A DNA stretch of 64,000 nt from Sediminicola luteus (GCF_002514735.1 NZ_KZ300476.1:434001-498000), one strand, 5' to 3'; shown: positions 24,934 to 34,842, numbered from the stretch's first letter. The notes: generated by a model from the sequence alone, not told the origin. Program-made: numbers and translations.

Positions 24934-26451
24934 ATGAAAGACTATGCAGACAATAGAATGCATTACAGGATGCTCATTTCTAAAATCAACGAAGAAGTTG
25001 ACTTTTCTGGCTATTTAAGAGTAAAGGGCTATGCCCTACTTAAATCCAGTTTGGGATCAAAAGAATTTGGAAAAGACCAAGAACGTATAGTTCTTAATAC
25101 AAAGCACAGCCCGGTTTCCTACTTTAATAGAAATGACACAAAAGATAAGGGTTGGTTTTTTAGTTATTTACTTCAACGTACAGCTAATTTTTACGATGCT
25201 ATCAATGTAGGGTTGGAAGCGATCAACGCTTGTCATTATTCCGAAACGAAGACCAACGCGCTTTTTCGTGCCAAAAAACCATCAAATCTGGAGGTTACTT
25301 TTTCAATTAAACCCCTTAAGAGATGGAACTATCTAATAAAAGATAGAGGGTTAAGTTTAAAAACTTTAGAGTCCGAGGCGTTTAACAATAAAGTTCTTAA
25401 TGGTATTTACGATACATCAAAAGGAAATCAGATTACCAATATTGCTTTGCCTTTGACAGACATAGAAGGTAACATTCCGAATTACATTTTATTCAATAGG
25501 CCATATTGGAGTACCAAAAAAAATAAACTTCAAAAGTTTAGAAGATTCATGAATTCAGAATATCATTTTCTGTTTACATCGAATGCATTAAAAAATATGA
25601 AGGCAATAGCCTGTTTTGAAAGTGCCTTTGATGCCATGTCCTATCATGAGTCCAACGGTTTGCCCAATCTATTTTACGTGGCATTTAACGGGCAATTGGA
25701 CGAAAGGAAACTAGAGCAATTTTTTTTATGGAAAAATAAAATTGATCCTAATGCCAAACTCCCCATAAAACTAGGTTTCGACCATGATGTAGCCGGATTC
25801 TATTTTGATATGTATTTTCTTAAATGCCTTATGGATAGGGAAAAGAAACAACACGATTTCGTCCTACATAGACAAAATAAAGAGCTGAAACTTCAAGTAC
25901 AAGGTCATAAAATAGGACTATTGGAAGAAAAACTAAGATCAGAATTAAAAGAATTAAATCATCAAATTGATTTGCAACATGCGAAAATCATTTCCCTCAA
26001 AGAAACACTAATTATAGAATTACAGTTGGATAGCATTTTACGCCTTGGTCTCGGTACTTATGGATCACGTTGGTATTGGGAAAAGTTCTTTTCCATTTTG
26101 ACAAATGCATTGGAATGTCCAAAGATCGAAATCCAAAAATCGCCCTTACATAAAGATTGGAACGAGGACTTACTATGGTTTAAAAACCATGAACAGGTTA
26201 AGGATGTAAGTTCAATTGACAGGGGAACAAAGAAAACCTTATGGGCAGTTCATAAGGTTAAGTCCTTACCTAATTACTCCCCCATTGGAAAAGTAATGAT
26301 GGTTGGTCTGGAAAAGGTGCTATGCGATATCGGTGAAGCAGCCTATCGATGGATTCCAAAAGATCAAATAATCTCTTTCTATCAAGAAAAGAAATCACAG
26401 TTAACCCATCAGGAAAGCTTTAAAAATATAAGCTATGGAAGAAAGAAATAA
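24934..26451 (+). CDS. Toprim-domain protein (DUF3991-like)
   Basis: This 505-residue protein has a Toprim-like core: IACFESAFDAMSYHES (~225-240, with the conserved Glu) and KLGFDHDVAGFYFDMYF (~285-301, with the D-x-D pair). The N-terminal part resembles the DUF3991 domain (WNYLIKDRGLSLKTLE, PLTDIEGNIPNYILFNRPYW). Coiled-coil follows at ~305-365. These proteins occur next to the coupling protein in Bacteroidetes conjugative elements and are thought to act as primase or nickase accessories. It overlaps the coupling-protein gene by 17 bases, so the pair is translated together. Confidence 0.75.
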   Translation: MKDYADNRMHYRMLISKINEEVDFSGYLRVKGYALLKSSLGSKEFGKDQERIVLNTKHSPVSYFNRNDTKDKGWFFSYLLQRTANFYDAINVGLEAINACHYSETKTNALFRAKKPSNLEVTFSIKPLKRWNYLIKDRGLSLKTLESEAFNNKVLNGIYDTSKGNQITNIALPLTDIEGNIPNYILFNRPYWSTKKNKLQKFRRFMNSEYHFLFTSNALKNMKAIACFESAFDAMSYHESNGLPNLFYVAFNGQLDERKLEQFFLWKNKIDPNAKLPIKLGFDHDVAGFYFDMYFLKCLMDREKKQHDFVLHRQNKELKLQVQGHKIGLLEEKLRSELKELNHQIDLQHAKIISLKETLIIELQLDSILRLGLGTYGSRWYWEKFFSILTNALECPKIEIQKSPLHKDWNEDLLWFKNHEQVKDVSSIDRGTKKTLWAVHKVKSLPNYSPIGKVMMVGLEKVLCDIGEAAYRWIPKDQIISFYQEKKSQLTHQESFKNISYGRKK

Positions 26452-28897
26452 TGGTTACTCAGGCATGTATCTTTCGGCTGCCTACTTTTTACTTATTGTT
26501 TCTGTGGAATATTATCCGTTAATAGAACATTTATTTGGACCTATGGAAATTCTTCAATCGGTTTATAATTTCCTTAGAACGTCCAATATTCCTGCAACAG
26601 GAATTATGTCAAGATACATTCTTGTCGGGCTTTTAATGGGTGGCATTATGATTTACAAGCCAAAAAGAGATGACAAAATATCAAAAACACCAACCTTAAT
26701 TGGTTTCTTACTCTCCATTGGATTACTGTTTCTATCAGGTTGGCATATCCATGTAACCCAACTAACCCAAAAGCTCGGATTCATAATTTTTGCTTTAGGC
26801 TACATAGGAGCTATGACCTATGGTATGCGTTTATTTCAACTTATGAATTTTGATAATTTATCCAAAAACGACCCTTTTAATGAACGTAATGAAACGTTTT
26901 TACAGAACGAAGATTATATCGACACTCCTCATTCCGCAAACATCCCTTACTCTTATATTCATAAAAACAAAAAGCGAAAAGGCTGGATAAACTATGTCAA
27001 TTTATTCCGTGCCTTATTGGTAATTGGAACCCCAGGCAGTGGTAAGTCCTTTTCCGTTATCGAGGAAATAATGGATCAATTGATCCGTAAAGGATTTGCA
27101 ATGGTCATTTATGATTTCAAATTCAACTCTCTCTCTAAAAAGGCATATGGCTATTTGATGGATTCCAAAATTAAAGGCACAAGTTCACAAGGCAATTATC
27201 CTGAAATGTTCTTTATCTGTTTTGATGATCTTCGAATGACACACCGTTGTAACCCCATGCATCAGAACCTTATAACCAACCAATCGGATGCTATAGACAT
27301 TGCTGAAACCCTACTAAAAAACTTGAACCCGGAATGGATTCAAAAACAGGACTATTTCTCTAGGAGTGCAATTAGTTTTACGGGAGCATGCATTTGGTAT
27401 TTGAAGAAGAAAGCAGATGAACTGGAATTGGATATATGTACTCCTGGACATCTTTCGATACTTTCTACGGTTAAAGTAGACCTGCTTATGCAAATAATGA
27501 TGCAGGACAAAGAGGTGCGTCAAATCTTAATACCCTTTAAGGATGCCTTGGAAAAGAAAGCTATGGAACAGCTATCTGGTCAAACAAGTACGGTTCAAAT
27601 CAGTTTATCCAAGTTGGCAACCAAAGAGATTTTTTACGTGATGTCGGGCAATGATTTCACATTGGAAATTAACGACCCCGACCAGCCCAAAATACTATCC
27701 TTACAAAACAACCCTGAACGTAAACAAGTGTACTCCGCAGCTTTGGGCATGTATATGAACGGACTCATGAAAAAAGTCAACAAACCACAAAAACGGCCCA
27801 TGGCTTTAATATTAGATGAGTTGCCGACACTATTTATCATGTTATTACGCACCATTATTGATACCGGTAGGGAAAATAAAATAGCCACGATTTTAGGTAT
27901 ACAAAGTTTTACCCAATTGGTTTTGGATTACGGTAAAGATATGGCAGAGGTAATTTATGATAACTGCGCAAATGTTATCTGTGGAGCTGCCAAAGGAGAA
28001 ACAGCAAGAAGATTGAATGAACTATTCGGAAAAATACATCAAGAACAGATCAGTAAAAACACAAGTTCCAATGATGTTGGCACCAATATAAGTACACAAA
28101 TGATGGATCTATTACCAAGAAGTAAAATTGCGACCATGTCCACTGGATATTTTGCAGGCATTGTTGCAGATACGTTCGAGCATCAAATCAAGGAAAAAAA
28201 GTGCTTTGGACAATTAGAACCAGATATTCGTGCAAAAAGCTCAGCTATGGGATATGAATTACCTATAATCAATGAGTTCGTCCCAAAAGACTTTCAAATG
28301 AAGCATGATATGCTTCTAAAAGAATTGAAGGCTGTTTACAAGGTTCCCTTTTTTAAATCACTTTTTGAAGAAACGAAAAGGCAAGTAGTCTTAGGAAGTT
28401 CATTTTTCTTTGAATATATAGATAAATATGAAAACAATGCTACAAAAGCAGTTCAGATGAAAGGCTTAGCCAAGCGCTATAACTTGGTGAAACATAAGAA
28501 AGATCTAGTGAATGTAATGTCCAGTGGAAATCCAGATAAGGCGATAAGGGAATTTTTCTCCGATATCATTAGAGAATATCTTATTGCATGCGAAATAGAG
28601 AGCGTGTCCAGCCAGAACTTTGAAAACATTATGAGGGAGGTTGACACCTTAGTGAAAAATGAATATTCATCGTTAACCGGTGAAGTTTTAAAAAATGCAA
28701 TCTTTGATGAAGAAAAAATAAATAGTGAAATGGCCAGTGCAATGAGTAATTCTGATGAAGCAGCCAAGTCCTTTATGGAGAACTTCCAAAAGAACTTGTC
28801 CGAGGAGGATTTAGAAACTTTGATTACATTGCAGGAAGAATATGATACGGAAATGGAAGAGCCTTTTTCTTCCTATCCCATAGAAAGTTATGAATGA
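26435..28897 (+). CDS. Type IV coupling protein (TraG/VirD4 family)
   Basis: This 820-residue T4CP connects the relaxosome to the secretion channel. N-terminal transmembrane helices (~10-130) precede a cytoplasmic ATPase domain: Walker A GTPGSGKSF (~196-204) and Walker B ALILDELPTLF (~452-462), followed by IATILGIQSFTQL. The C-terminal region is acidic (MEEPFSSYPIESYE), typical of substrate-binding tails. It overlaps the Toprim gene upstream and the XRE-type gene downstream (ATGA at 28894). It is essential for self-transfer, so this is a conjugative, not merely mobilizable, element. Confidence 0.93.
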   Translation: MEERNNGYSGMYLSAAYFLLIVSVEYYPLIEHLFGPMEILQSVYNFLRTSNIPATGIMSRYILVGLLMGGIMIYKPKRDDKISKTPTLIGFLLSIGLLFLSGWHIHVTQLTQKLGFIIFALGYIGAMTYGMRLFQLMNFDNLSKNDPFNERNETFLQNEDYIDTPHSANIPYSYIHKNKKRKGWINYVNLFRALLVIGTPGSGKSFSVIEEIMDQLIRKGFAMVIYDFKFNSLSKKAYGYLMDSKIKGTSSQGNYPEMFFICFDDLRMTHRCNPMHQNLITNQSDAIDIAETLLKNLNPEWIQKQDYFSRSAISFTGACIWYLKKKADELELDICTPGHLSILSTVKVDLLMQIMMQDKEVRQILIPFKDALEKKAMEQLSGQTSTVQISLSKLATKEIFYVMSGNDFTLEINDPDQPKILSLQNNPERKQVYSAALGMYMNGLMKKVNKPQKRPMALILDELPTLFIMLLRTIIDTGRENKIATILGIQSFTQLVLDYGKDMAEVIYDNCANVICGAAKGETARRLNELFGKIHQEQISKNTSSNDVGTNISTQMMDLLPRSKIATMSTGYFAGIVADTFEHQIKEKKCFGQLEPDIRAKSSAMGYELPIINEFVPKDFQMKHDMLLKELKAVYKVPFFKSLFEETKRQVVLGSSFFFEYIDKYENNATKAVQMKGLAKRYNLVKHKKDLVNVMSSGNPDKAIREFFSDIIREYLIACEIESVSSQNFENIMREVDTLVKNEYSSLTGEVLKNAIFDEEKINSEMASAMSNSDEAAKSFMENFQKNLSEEDLETLITLQEEYDTEMEEPFSSYPIESYE

Positions 28898-29295
28898 TGG
28901 ATATTGAAGGTATAATAAAACTTGATTCAAAGGACTTTGGTTATATTGGAGAACGTTTAAAGGAGATACGTCTTGAATTAATTGAAATAGATGATATTTC
29001 AGATAAACGGTTCAGCGAATTTTCGTTGACGAAACTGAGTGATAAGCTCCAAATAGACCGTAATACTTTAGTAAACGTAGAGCGGGGAATGTCCACGGTC
29101 AATTCTATAAAAATTATCCTTTATTATTATACTTTAGGCTATAATCCTATCTGGATTTTACTCCCGGATAATGAATTTGTGCCAAAACGTAGTTTGATTG
29201 AAAACATGGCCTACAAGGATGATCTTCAAAAGAAATTCCTTGAAATGGAATCTCAGATGATAGAGGCCATGAACGAATTCAAATCTTCATTGTAA
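28894..29295 (+). CDS. XRE-type helix-turn-helix regulator
   Basis: This 133-residue protein has an HTH: FSLTKLSDKLQIDRNTLVNVERGMSTVNSIKIILYYYTLGYNP at residues ~41-83, the standard Cro/C1 pattern. A hydrophobic segment (WILLPDN) and a coiled tail follow. Its start codon is coupled to the coupling-protein stop. The gene is followed by 289 bases of AT-rich repeats and then parA. It is a candidate repressor acting on that repeat region. Confidence 0.8.
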   Translation: MMDIEGIIKLDSKDFGYIGERLKEIRLELIEIDDISDKRFSEFSLTKLSDKLQIDRNTLVNVERGMSTVNSIKIILYYYTLGYNPIWILLPDNEFVPKRSLIENMAYKDDLQKKFLEMESQMIEAMNEFKSSL

Positions 29296-29412
29296 TACAC
29301 CAGAACTTCATATTAACGACGTTCACTTCCTTATTTTCAGCATTTCTTGAACTAATTAAATGCTAAATATATAGCTATAGGGCATTATTCATTTGAAGTA
29401 CTAAATCAATAG

Positions 29413-29460
29413 ATATAGCATTATTTGTATATAGCAATATTTACATATAGTAATAGCGAT
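29413..29460 (+). repeat. Three tandem 16-base iterons (atatagcaatatttac type)
   Basis: Three adjacent 16-base units at 29413-29428, 29429-29444 and 29445-29460 share the start atatag. Units 1 and 2 agree at 12 of 16 positions; unit 3 is weaker. Two further tatag cores flank them (29374, 29464). Such arrays are typical of partition or repressor sites, and the array is upstream of parA. Confidence 0.65.
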
Positions 29461-29545
29461 ACCTATAGTTGAACAAAGCATTGAGGCTAGCATTAGCCCA
29501 ATAGTGCAACCATTACATCTATAAACATATAATCAAACCTATATA

Positions 29546-29591
29546 GCATCATATGACTATATGTTCATATGACCCTATTGTCATATGATGC
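29546..29591 (+). promoter_or_regulatory. Long inverted repeat at the parA start (operator/parS candidate)
   Basis: gcatcatatgac at 29546-29557 pairs perfectly with gtcatatgatgc at 29580-29591, with a third catatga copy in between (tcatatgacc). It covers the upstream potential start codon of parA (29585) and so fits an autoregulatory operator or centromere-like site. Confidence 0.6.
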
Positions 29592-29605
29592 CAAAAACGA
29601 ATACT

Positions 29606-30289
29606 ATGAAAACAACAATTATATCTTGTGCAAGTGAAAAGGGAGGCAGTGGCAAAACGACCATTAATATTATACTGGCTACTAACTTATTCTTTAAGCA
29701 CGCTAAAAAAGTGGTTCTAATAGACTTGGATAACCCACAATACTCGGTTTACAAGAAACGGCAAAGGGATTTAAAGGAACTTTCTGAAGCGGAACAGCAG
29801 ACCGCTAAATTTTACCCAATAGAAAAATCAACTGTGAAAGAGTTGGATTCTATTATCAAAACCTACTATGGAACCGTTGACTTCATCATTTTAGACTTCC
29901 CTGGTAATCTTAACGAAGAAATGGTGAAAGGCCTCCTTTATGTAGAACATATATTTATCCCTTTCTTTTTGGATGAACTAGAAATCAATAGCACCGTAAT
30001 TTTTTATAAAACATTAAAAAATAATTTTTTAGAAAACGATGGTCGGGTATTAAGAGGAGTTAACTTGTTCTTTAATCGCTACGAAAAAATAAAAGTAAAC
30101 AAGTTTGCAGCAATAAGGCGAGGTTTTAAAAAATCAGGCATGCCGCTAATGCAATCAGTAGTGATGGATAGGACTATTTACAGAGAGAAGTATCGCAATA
30201 CCCTACAACCCATTCCTGAATCCCGTGAAAACGGTGAAATGGAATTGAATGAATTCATAAACGAAGTAATCGAAATTTTAAATGATTGA
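29606..30289 (+). CDS. ParA-family ATPase (TraA-like)
   Basis: This protein is about 227 residues. It carries the deviant Walker A KGGSGKTT near the N terminus and VDFIILDFPGNLNEEMV as Walker B. In Bacteroidetes conjugative elements a ParA-like TraA opens the transfer operon. The ATG at 29606 gives MKTTIISCASEKGG and avoids the inverted repeat at 29546-29591; an ATG at 29585 is also in frame. The gene after it starts at ATG 30292 (or TTG 30286). Confidence 0.88.
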   Translation: MKTTIISCASEKGGSGKTTINIILATNLFFKHAKKVVLIDLDNPQYSVYKKRQRDLKELSEAEQQTAKFYPIEKSTVKELDSIIKTYYGTVDFIILDFPGNLNEEMVKGLLYVEHIFIPFFLDELEINSTVIFYKTLKNNFLENDGRVLRGVNLFFNRYEKIKVNKFAAIRRGFKKSGMPLMQSVVMDRTIYREKYRNTLQPIPESRENGEMELNEFINEVIEILND

Positions 30290-30291
30290 CC

Positions 30292-30738
30292 ATGGGAAAA
30301 AAAATAAATGTTAGCAGCTTGCTTAACGCGGCAATGAACGACGATATGAGTCCGGCAGAAACTGTAAAGAACTTAAAGGCTCAGCGGAATGAGGGAACCT
30401 CACCCGACATAAATCCAGGTAGTAGCCGAAGTAATAGTAATTTTGATGAAATATCCAATGCTTCTATTTCTACCCATCGGAATATAACAGCAACTAAGGA
30501 ACATCCTAAGATTATAGGCTTGGAACACCTTTTGGCAGAGGAAAACTTTTCAGACAGAAAAGAACAATTTATCTTTAGGTTGAGCCAACAGTGTTTTGAT
30601 GACTATGAAGAATTGACAAGGACTGTTAATTATAAGCTACATAAAAAGCTATCGAGGAACGATATTATGCGAAAAGTACTTGAACATTACCATACCAATG
30701 AATTGGAAGATTTATTAAGACTATTACATAACATTTGA
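30292..30738 (+). CDS. ParA-adjacent DNA-binding protein (TraB/TraC, DUF3408-like position)
   Basis: This ~148-residue protein has a disordered N terminus (Ser/Asn-rich) and a folded C-terminal region with a likely ribbon-helix-helix: FIFRLSQQCFDDYEELTRTV followed by KLSRNDIMRKVLEHY. Directly after parA, it is the expected ParB-type or TraB/TraC partner. The frame can also start at TTG 30286, which would overlap the parA stop. Assignment is by position and fold pattern. Confidence 0.6.
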   Translation: MGKKINVSSLLNAAMNDDMSPAETVKNLKAQRNEGTSPDINPGSSRSNSNFDEISNASISTHRNITATKEHPKIIGLEHLLAEENFSDRKEQFIFRLSQQCFDDYEELTRTVNYKLHKKLSRNDIMRKVLEHYHTNELEDLLRLLHNI

Positions 30739-31088
30739 ATTGGAAATGGGAACATATCGCTTGGTTAATCATTGGTGTACTTTGTATTCTTTGGTATATC
30801 ATCGTATTTGTTATTTTGAAAAAAAGCAAACAAAAAAAAATTTCCGATTCTCTTTCAAATGTGCAAAATTCTAATATATTTGTAAATAATTCATCTTTTG
30901 AAGATTTAGACATGGACCATTTACTCAACCAAGTCGATAAGAATGTAAGCAGTTCCGAACTGTTGGACATTTTTGGAACGTCTGAAAAGGATACCGAATC
31001 CTTAATTCCTAAAAAAAATGAAAAACTCAAGGTTATCAGAAATGAAGACCTTCCTGAGAACGAGGAAGGTCAGCCCCCACCAGATTAA
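30735..31088 (+). CDS. Small membrane-anchored conjugation protein (TraD position)
   Basis: This 117-residue protein has one N-terminal transmembrane helix (HIAWLIIGVLCILWYIIVFVIL) followed by an acidic, low-complexity cytoplasmic region. No ATG exists before the membrane helix: translation must start at TTG 30735, coupled to the upstream stop as TTGA. It occupies the TraD slot of the operon; sequence similarity cannot be confirmed. Confidence 0.6.
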   Translation: MNWKWEHIAWLIIGVLCILWYIIVFVILKKSKQKKISDSLSNVQNSNIFVNNSSFEDLDMDHLLNQVDKNVSSSELLDIFGTSEKDTESLIPKKNEKLKVIRNEDLPENEEGQPPPD

Positions 31089-31377
31089 GTATCTTCTTTT
31101 TGGTGGTATCCTATTATTACTACCATTTGAAACCCATGCTCAAATTAATGAGCTGGTAAATCAAGTAAATGCTGCCGAGCAAGGTGCATCACAAATTGGG
31201 AATAGTATTTTTCGAATAATCAAAATTGCTGCAGCCGTATTACTAGGAATCGCCGCAATTACTTTTTTGATTGTTCGGGAACAAAGTCAGGATTTGACCA
31301 AAAAAGTCGGGAATATCATTCTTGGCTTGGTAATTTTCTATGGACTATTGGAAATAGGCGAGAACCTATCTAGGTAG
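31042..31377 (+). CDS. traE: Conjugation protein TraE (DUF4134-like)
   Basis: This ~111-residue protein has a signal-like start (basic MKTFLRTRKVSPHQ, hydrophobic LLFGGILLLLPFETHAQ) and two more hydrophobic segments (IIKIAAAVLLGIAAITFLI, VGNIILGLVIFYGLL). This is the layout of VirB2-like TraE pilin candidates in Bacteroidetes. A further in-frame ATG at 31018 exists. The start overlaps the preceding gene. It sits directly ahead of TraF and TraG, in conserved order. Confidence 0.75.
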   Translation: MKTFLRTRKVSPHQIKYLLFGGILLLLPFETHAQINELVNQVNAAEQGASQIGNSIFRIIKIAAAVLLGIAAITFLIVREQSQDLTKKVGNIILGLVIFYGLLEIGENLSR

Positions 31378-31379
31378 TC

Positions 31380-31700
31380 ATGGAAGATAAATATTATCCT
31401 ATCCCTAAGGCCTTACAGAAGGACGTGACCTTCTTTGGCCTAAAGGCTAAATATGTAGACCAAGCATTTAAAGGCATATTCATTTCGCTTGTACTTGGTA
31501 TGATCTTAGGTGCCTTCACCACAACCTTACTAGGGTTTCTAGTGTCGTTAATAGCAGCATTTAGCTACTTTTTTCTAATGCTTTACTATTCATTTTCATT
31601 TGGTGAAAGTGGTTATTTAAAGGCAAGGGCAAACAAAGCCAGACCTACCTCCATTAAAGGGTCCTCAAATAAAAAAACGCTCTTGACATGGATACACTAA
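31380..31700 (+). CDS. traF: Conjugation protein TraF (DUF4133-like, VirB3 analogue)
   Basis: This 106-residue membrane protein begins with YYPIPKALQKDVTFFGLKAKY, typical of the Bacteroidetes TraF family, then two adjacent transmembrane helices (GIFISLVLGMILGAF, TTLLGFLVSLIAAFSYFFLML) and a basic tail. It overlaps traG by 13 bases. By position and topology it corresponds to VirB3 of the type IV machine. Confidence 0.8.
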   Translation: MEDKYYPIPKALQKDVTFFGLKAKYVDQAFKGIFISLVLGMILGAFTTTLLGFLVSLIAAFSYFFLMLYYSFSFGESGYLKARANKARPTSIKGSSNKKTLLTWIH

Positions 31701-34237
31701 GCTTAATGGATGCTTTTCCAATTTATGGATATGAATCCCCGATCCTAGTTTCCAAAGAAAAAGGATGTCTTTGTATTCCACTCGAATTAAAACTCCCGGA
31801 AATATTCTCATTGGACAAGAATGATTATGCCAAGTTCAATCGCTTATTCGCCAATATTATAACCACTTTGGGAGAAAATACTTTGGTTCATAAACAAGAT
31901 TTGTTCCTTACCGACAGATACAAACTGGACAAAACGAGAGTTGATAAGGATTTTTTTGAATTGGAGGACGAGTTACACTTTGTAAACAGACCTTTTTTGA
32001 AACATCGCTGTTTTCTTGGACTTCATCTAGTTCCAAAGAATTATTTTAAATGTAATCCGCTAAGCGCAAATGGTTATTTAAAAAAATCAAAAAATGGTCT
32101 GTTCGATGGTCCAATACCTAAGGAGTACCTTGATACGACGGTCTTAGAGACTTTTAGGTTAAAGGCAATGGCGATTAATCAACTTATAAATGAAAGTGAG
32201 CTTTTAACTTCTACAATATCCAATTTTGACCACTTATTTGAAAAGGACGGCTATTATTCGAATTATTTAGAGGCAACATTTGAGGAGGGCTCCGGTGTTG
32301 ATATTGATTTTGAAAATGCAACCTTATTCAATGGAAAAAAACAAGGTCAATTTTTCACATTGGAAAATTTGGATCAATTTGATACCGAAGCCATTTTTGA
32401 TCATAGCTATTACGGTAAATATCACTCTGATGAGCATCCCTTTCCTATTGGAAACCTTTTCTCCTTAGGGTTCAAAATACCCTACGAACACATTATCAAC
32501 CAGTATATATATCTACCGCCCAAGGACGCAGGTGTTAATAATCTTAAGAAAAGGGCAAAAAGGTTGAATAAATATGCAAACAATCGTAAAGGGGATAAAA
32601 ATAGTATCTATAGAAATCAAATTCATCAGTTTGAGCAGAATTTGATTGAAGAGCATCAAGAACTGGTCTACTATCATTTAAATGTTTTGGGGTATTCTGA
32701 ACACAGTGATGATTTTGGCATGATGTGCAATACCATAAAATCAGCTTTTAAAAAAATAGGGGTTCATGTCAAGACCAATTCTGTAGATAGAAAGAATTTA
32801 TTCTTCGGCGGAATTTTAGGAAATGGTGTCGGGATAAGTTCAGAATTATATAGCCCAATGTCTTCCAAAATGGCTGCTTCCCTTCTTTATTCAGAGGGAG
32901 GTTATAAAAATCCAGTTCATGGATTACATGGACTTCGAATGATTGACCGCGCTACACACAAGCCTTTGTTGGTAAGCCTATATAGGGAACCAGAAAAAAA
33001 TCATTGGATTTTTAATCGGGGTATGTTAATAGCTTCTGGCTCAGGTGGTGGTAAGACGTATTTTGCAAATGCCTACCTATATGCCGAATATCGGGAGGGT
33101 GCAGAGGTCATCATTTTGGAAAATGGCAATTCTTATGACAAGCTAACAGCTTATTTGAAAGGTTTTACCATAGAACACAATGATGATAGGCCCTTTTCGT
33201 TCAATCCCTTTGTTCTGGACGAACAGGACTATCATATGAATCAAGACAACCTACAACTGGGAGAGCATAAATTGACACAATTGATCGTATTGTTACAACT
33301 TATTTTAGGACATGAGAAAACCAAAAGAAGCACGTCAAGCAGTATCATACACCAGACAATTTTTGAGCGTTTAATCAACGGTTATTACCAAAATTCAGAA
33401 GTAACGGATAATTCCAATTTCGGGTTCAATAGTTTTTATAGCTATTGTGCTGATGCACTGCCTTTATTACTTAGTGAGCATAAAATCAACACCGACACTT
33501 TTGATTGCAATACCGCATTAATGATTTTAGGGAATTATGCTGAAGGAGGACCCCGAGAATACCTTTTGAACAGTAAAGACGAAAGAATATCAAAGCTAAC
33601 GGGAGAACGCTGGATTTACTTCAAACTAGGTAACCTAATAGATAATCAACAGTTATTTCCCATCATCTCCTTTTTACTTATGGATGTTTTCAATAAAAAG
33701 CTTAAAGACCCCAAAAAATTAAGCATCAATAAAATACTTAATGTTGACGAAGCCTGGAATCTTTTTGATAATGAAATCATGGCGCAGTACTTAAATGCCC
33801 AGTCTAGAATGGCTCGGAAATATGGAGGCCAGCCTATATTCATTTCCCAAAAAGTGGACGATTTCATCACATCAAAACATATCGGAAAAACACTTGTGGT
33901 AAATAGTCACATAAAGGTTTTACTTGACATGGCCGAGTACTCCAATTCCTTTGATGACATTCAGGAAATATTGGGTCTGAACGCTAAGCAAAAACAAATG
34001 GTACTGTCCTTAAACAAGGACACATCTGAAAAAAGAAAATATAGGGAAATTGCCATTTGTTGGAAAGAAAAGGTAGGAGTATATGGTCTGGAAACGTCTT
34101 ATTCTACAAAATGTCTCTTTGAAACTAATCCAAATGAAAAGGCGCTTATCAATTCTCTTTTGGAAAAAAATAAGAACGATTGGAAAAAAACTGCACTTGA
34201 CTATAAAGAACTAACTACAAAAAACGAGTCCTTATGA
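31688..34237 (+). CDS. traG: Conjugation ATPase TraG (VirB4)
   Basis: This 849-residue protein is the motor ATPase of the secretion apparatus. Walker A SGSGGGKTYF (~450) and Walker B NVDEAWNLFD (~686) are clear, with QSRMARKYGGQPIFISQKVDDF after it. The N-terminal ~430 residues are the usual VirB4 channel-binding region. Its start overlaps traF and its stop overlaps the next gene (ATGA at 34234). Full length and intact motifs argue that the transfer machine is functional. Confidence 0.93.
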   Translation: MDTLSLMDAFPIYGYESPILVSKEKGCLCIPLELKLPEIFSLDKNDYAKFNRLFANIITTLGENTLVHKQDLFLTDRYKLDKTRVDKDFFELEDELHFVNRPFLKHRCFLGLHLVPKNYFKCNPLSANGYLKKSKNGLFDGPIPKEYLDTTVLETFRLKAMAINQLINESELLTSTISNFDHLFEKDGYYSNYLEATFEEGSGVDIDFENATLFNGKKQGQFFTLENLDQFDTEAIFDHSYYGKYHSDEHPFPIGNLFSLGFKIPYEHIINQYIYLPPKDAGVNNLKKRAKRLNKYANNRKGDKNSIYRNQIHQFEQNLIEEHQELVYYHLNVLGYSEHSDDFGMMCNTIKSAFKKIGVHVKTNSVDRKNLFFGGILGNGVGISSELYSPMSSKMAASLLYSEGGYKNPVHGLHGLRMIDRATHKPLLVSLYREPEKNHWIFNRGMLIASGSGGGKTYFANAYLYAEYREGAEVIILENGNSYDKLTAYLKGFTIEHNDDRPFSFNPFVLDEQDYHMNQDNLQLGEHKLTQLIVLLQLILGHEKTKRSTSSSIIHQTIFERLINGYYQNSEVTDNSNFGFNSFYSYCADALPLLLSEHKINTDTFDCNTALMILGNYAEGGPREYLLNSKDERISKLTGERWIYFKLGNLIDNQQLFPIISFLLMDVFNKKLKDPKKLSINKILNVDEAWNLFDNEIMAQYLNAQSRMARKYGGQPIFISQKVDDFITSKHIGKTLVVNSHIKVLLDMAEYSNSFDDIQEILGLNAKQKQMVLSLNKDTSEKRKYREIAICWKEKVGVYGLETSYSTKCLFETNPNEKALINSLLEKNKNDWKKTALDYKELTTKNESL

Positions 34238-34842
34238 AAAAAACGACACTAGTACTCATACTCTGTCCAATATTAAACTTTGCTCAAATACCTGTAACGG
34301 ACGTTGCGGCAAATGGTCAATTGGGACTTTTAAATACGAACATCCTTGCCCTTCAAGGTCAGGTTAGTTCATTAAACGGAAATATGGCGACCTTAATTCA
34401 ATTGATGCAAAAAAACGTTACGGCTACCACCAGTACATCCAAAGACATATCCCAAGAAATTTCAGCCAAGCGAACAACAGCAAGTTTTGTGCTTGGAGCT
34501 CCTGAAATGTCACAGCTTATAACTATCAAGAAAAAATTTCTAGAGGCGTATAATGGTGTGAAGAAGAACTTAAATGATTATAACCATTTAACGGAAAAAG
34601 AGCATCATGAAGCGGAGCAATTTCTAAGTGAAATGGTTGCAATGTTATCCACACAGATTGCGCATGCAAAAACGATGGCTTCAACTCCTGAACTAATAGA
34701 TTCCTCTGCACGCCTCAACAAACTCCAAAATATTGTTCAAAAAATGGAAGATATTTTGAATAGTGTAATTGAACTCAACGGGAAATTGGCGCAAAGAAAC
34801 GAGCACCGTAGGGCGATACAATCTATAATTTCCGTAAACTGA
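34234..34842 (+). CDS. traI: Secreted coiled-coil conjugation protein (TraI position)
   Basis: This 202-residue protein has a signal peptide (MKKTTLVLILCPILNFAQ) and long helical, coiled-coil-prone regions (LLNTNILALQGQVSSLNGNMATLIQLM). By place, between VirB4 and VirB6 analogues, and by signal-plus-coil layout it matches TraI (DUF4141), the VirB5-like component. It overlaps traG by 4 bases and ends 7 bases before traJ. Confidence 0.7.
   Translation: MKKTTLVLILCPILNFAQIPVTDVAANGQLGLLNTNILALQGQVSSLNGNMATLIQLMQKNVTATTSTSKDISQEISAKRTTASFVLGAPEMSQLITIKKKFLEAYNGVKKNLNDYNHLTEKEHHEAEQFLSEMVAMLSTQIAHAKTMASTPELIDSSARLNKLQNIVQKMEDILNSVIELNGKLAQRNEHRRAIQSIISVN

Noticed and set aside
29341-29584. CRISPR array from the repeats before parA
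   Set aside because: The units are adjacent 16-mers without spacers, which is an iteron pattern.
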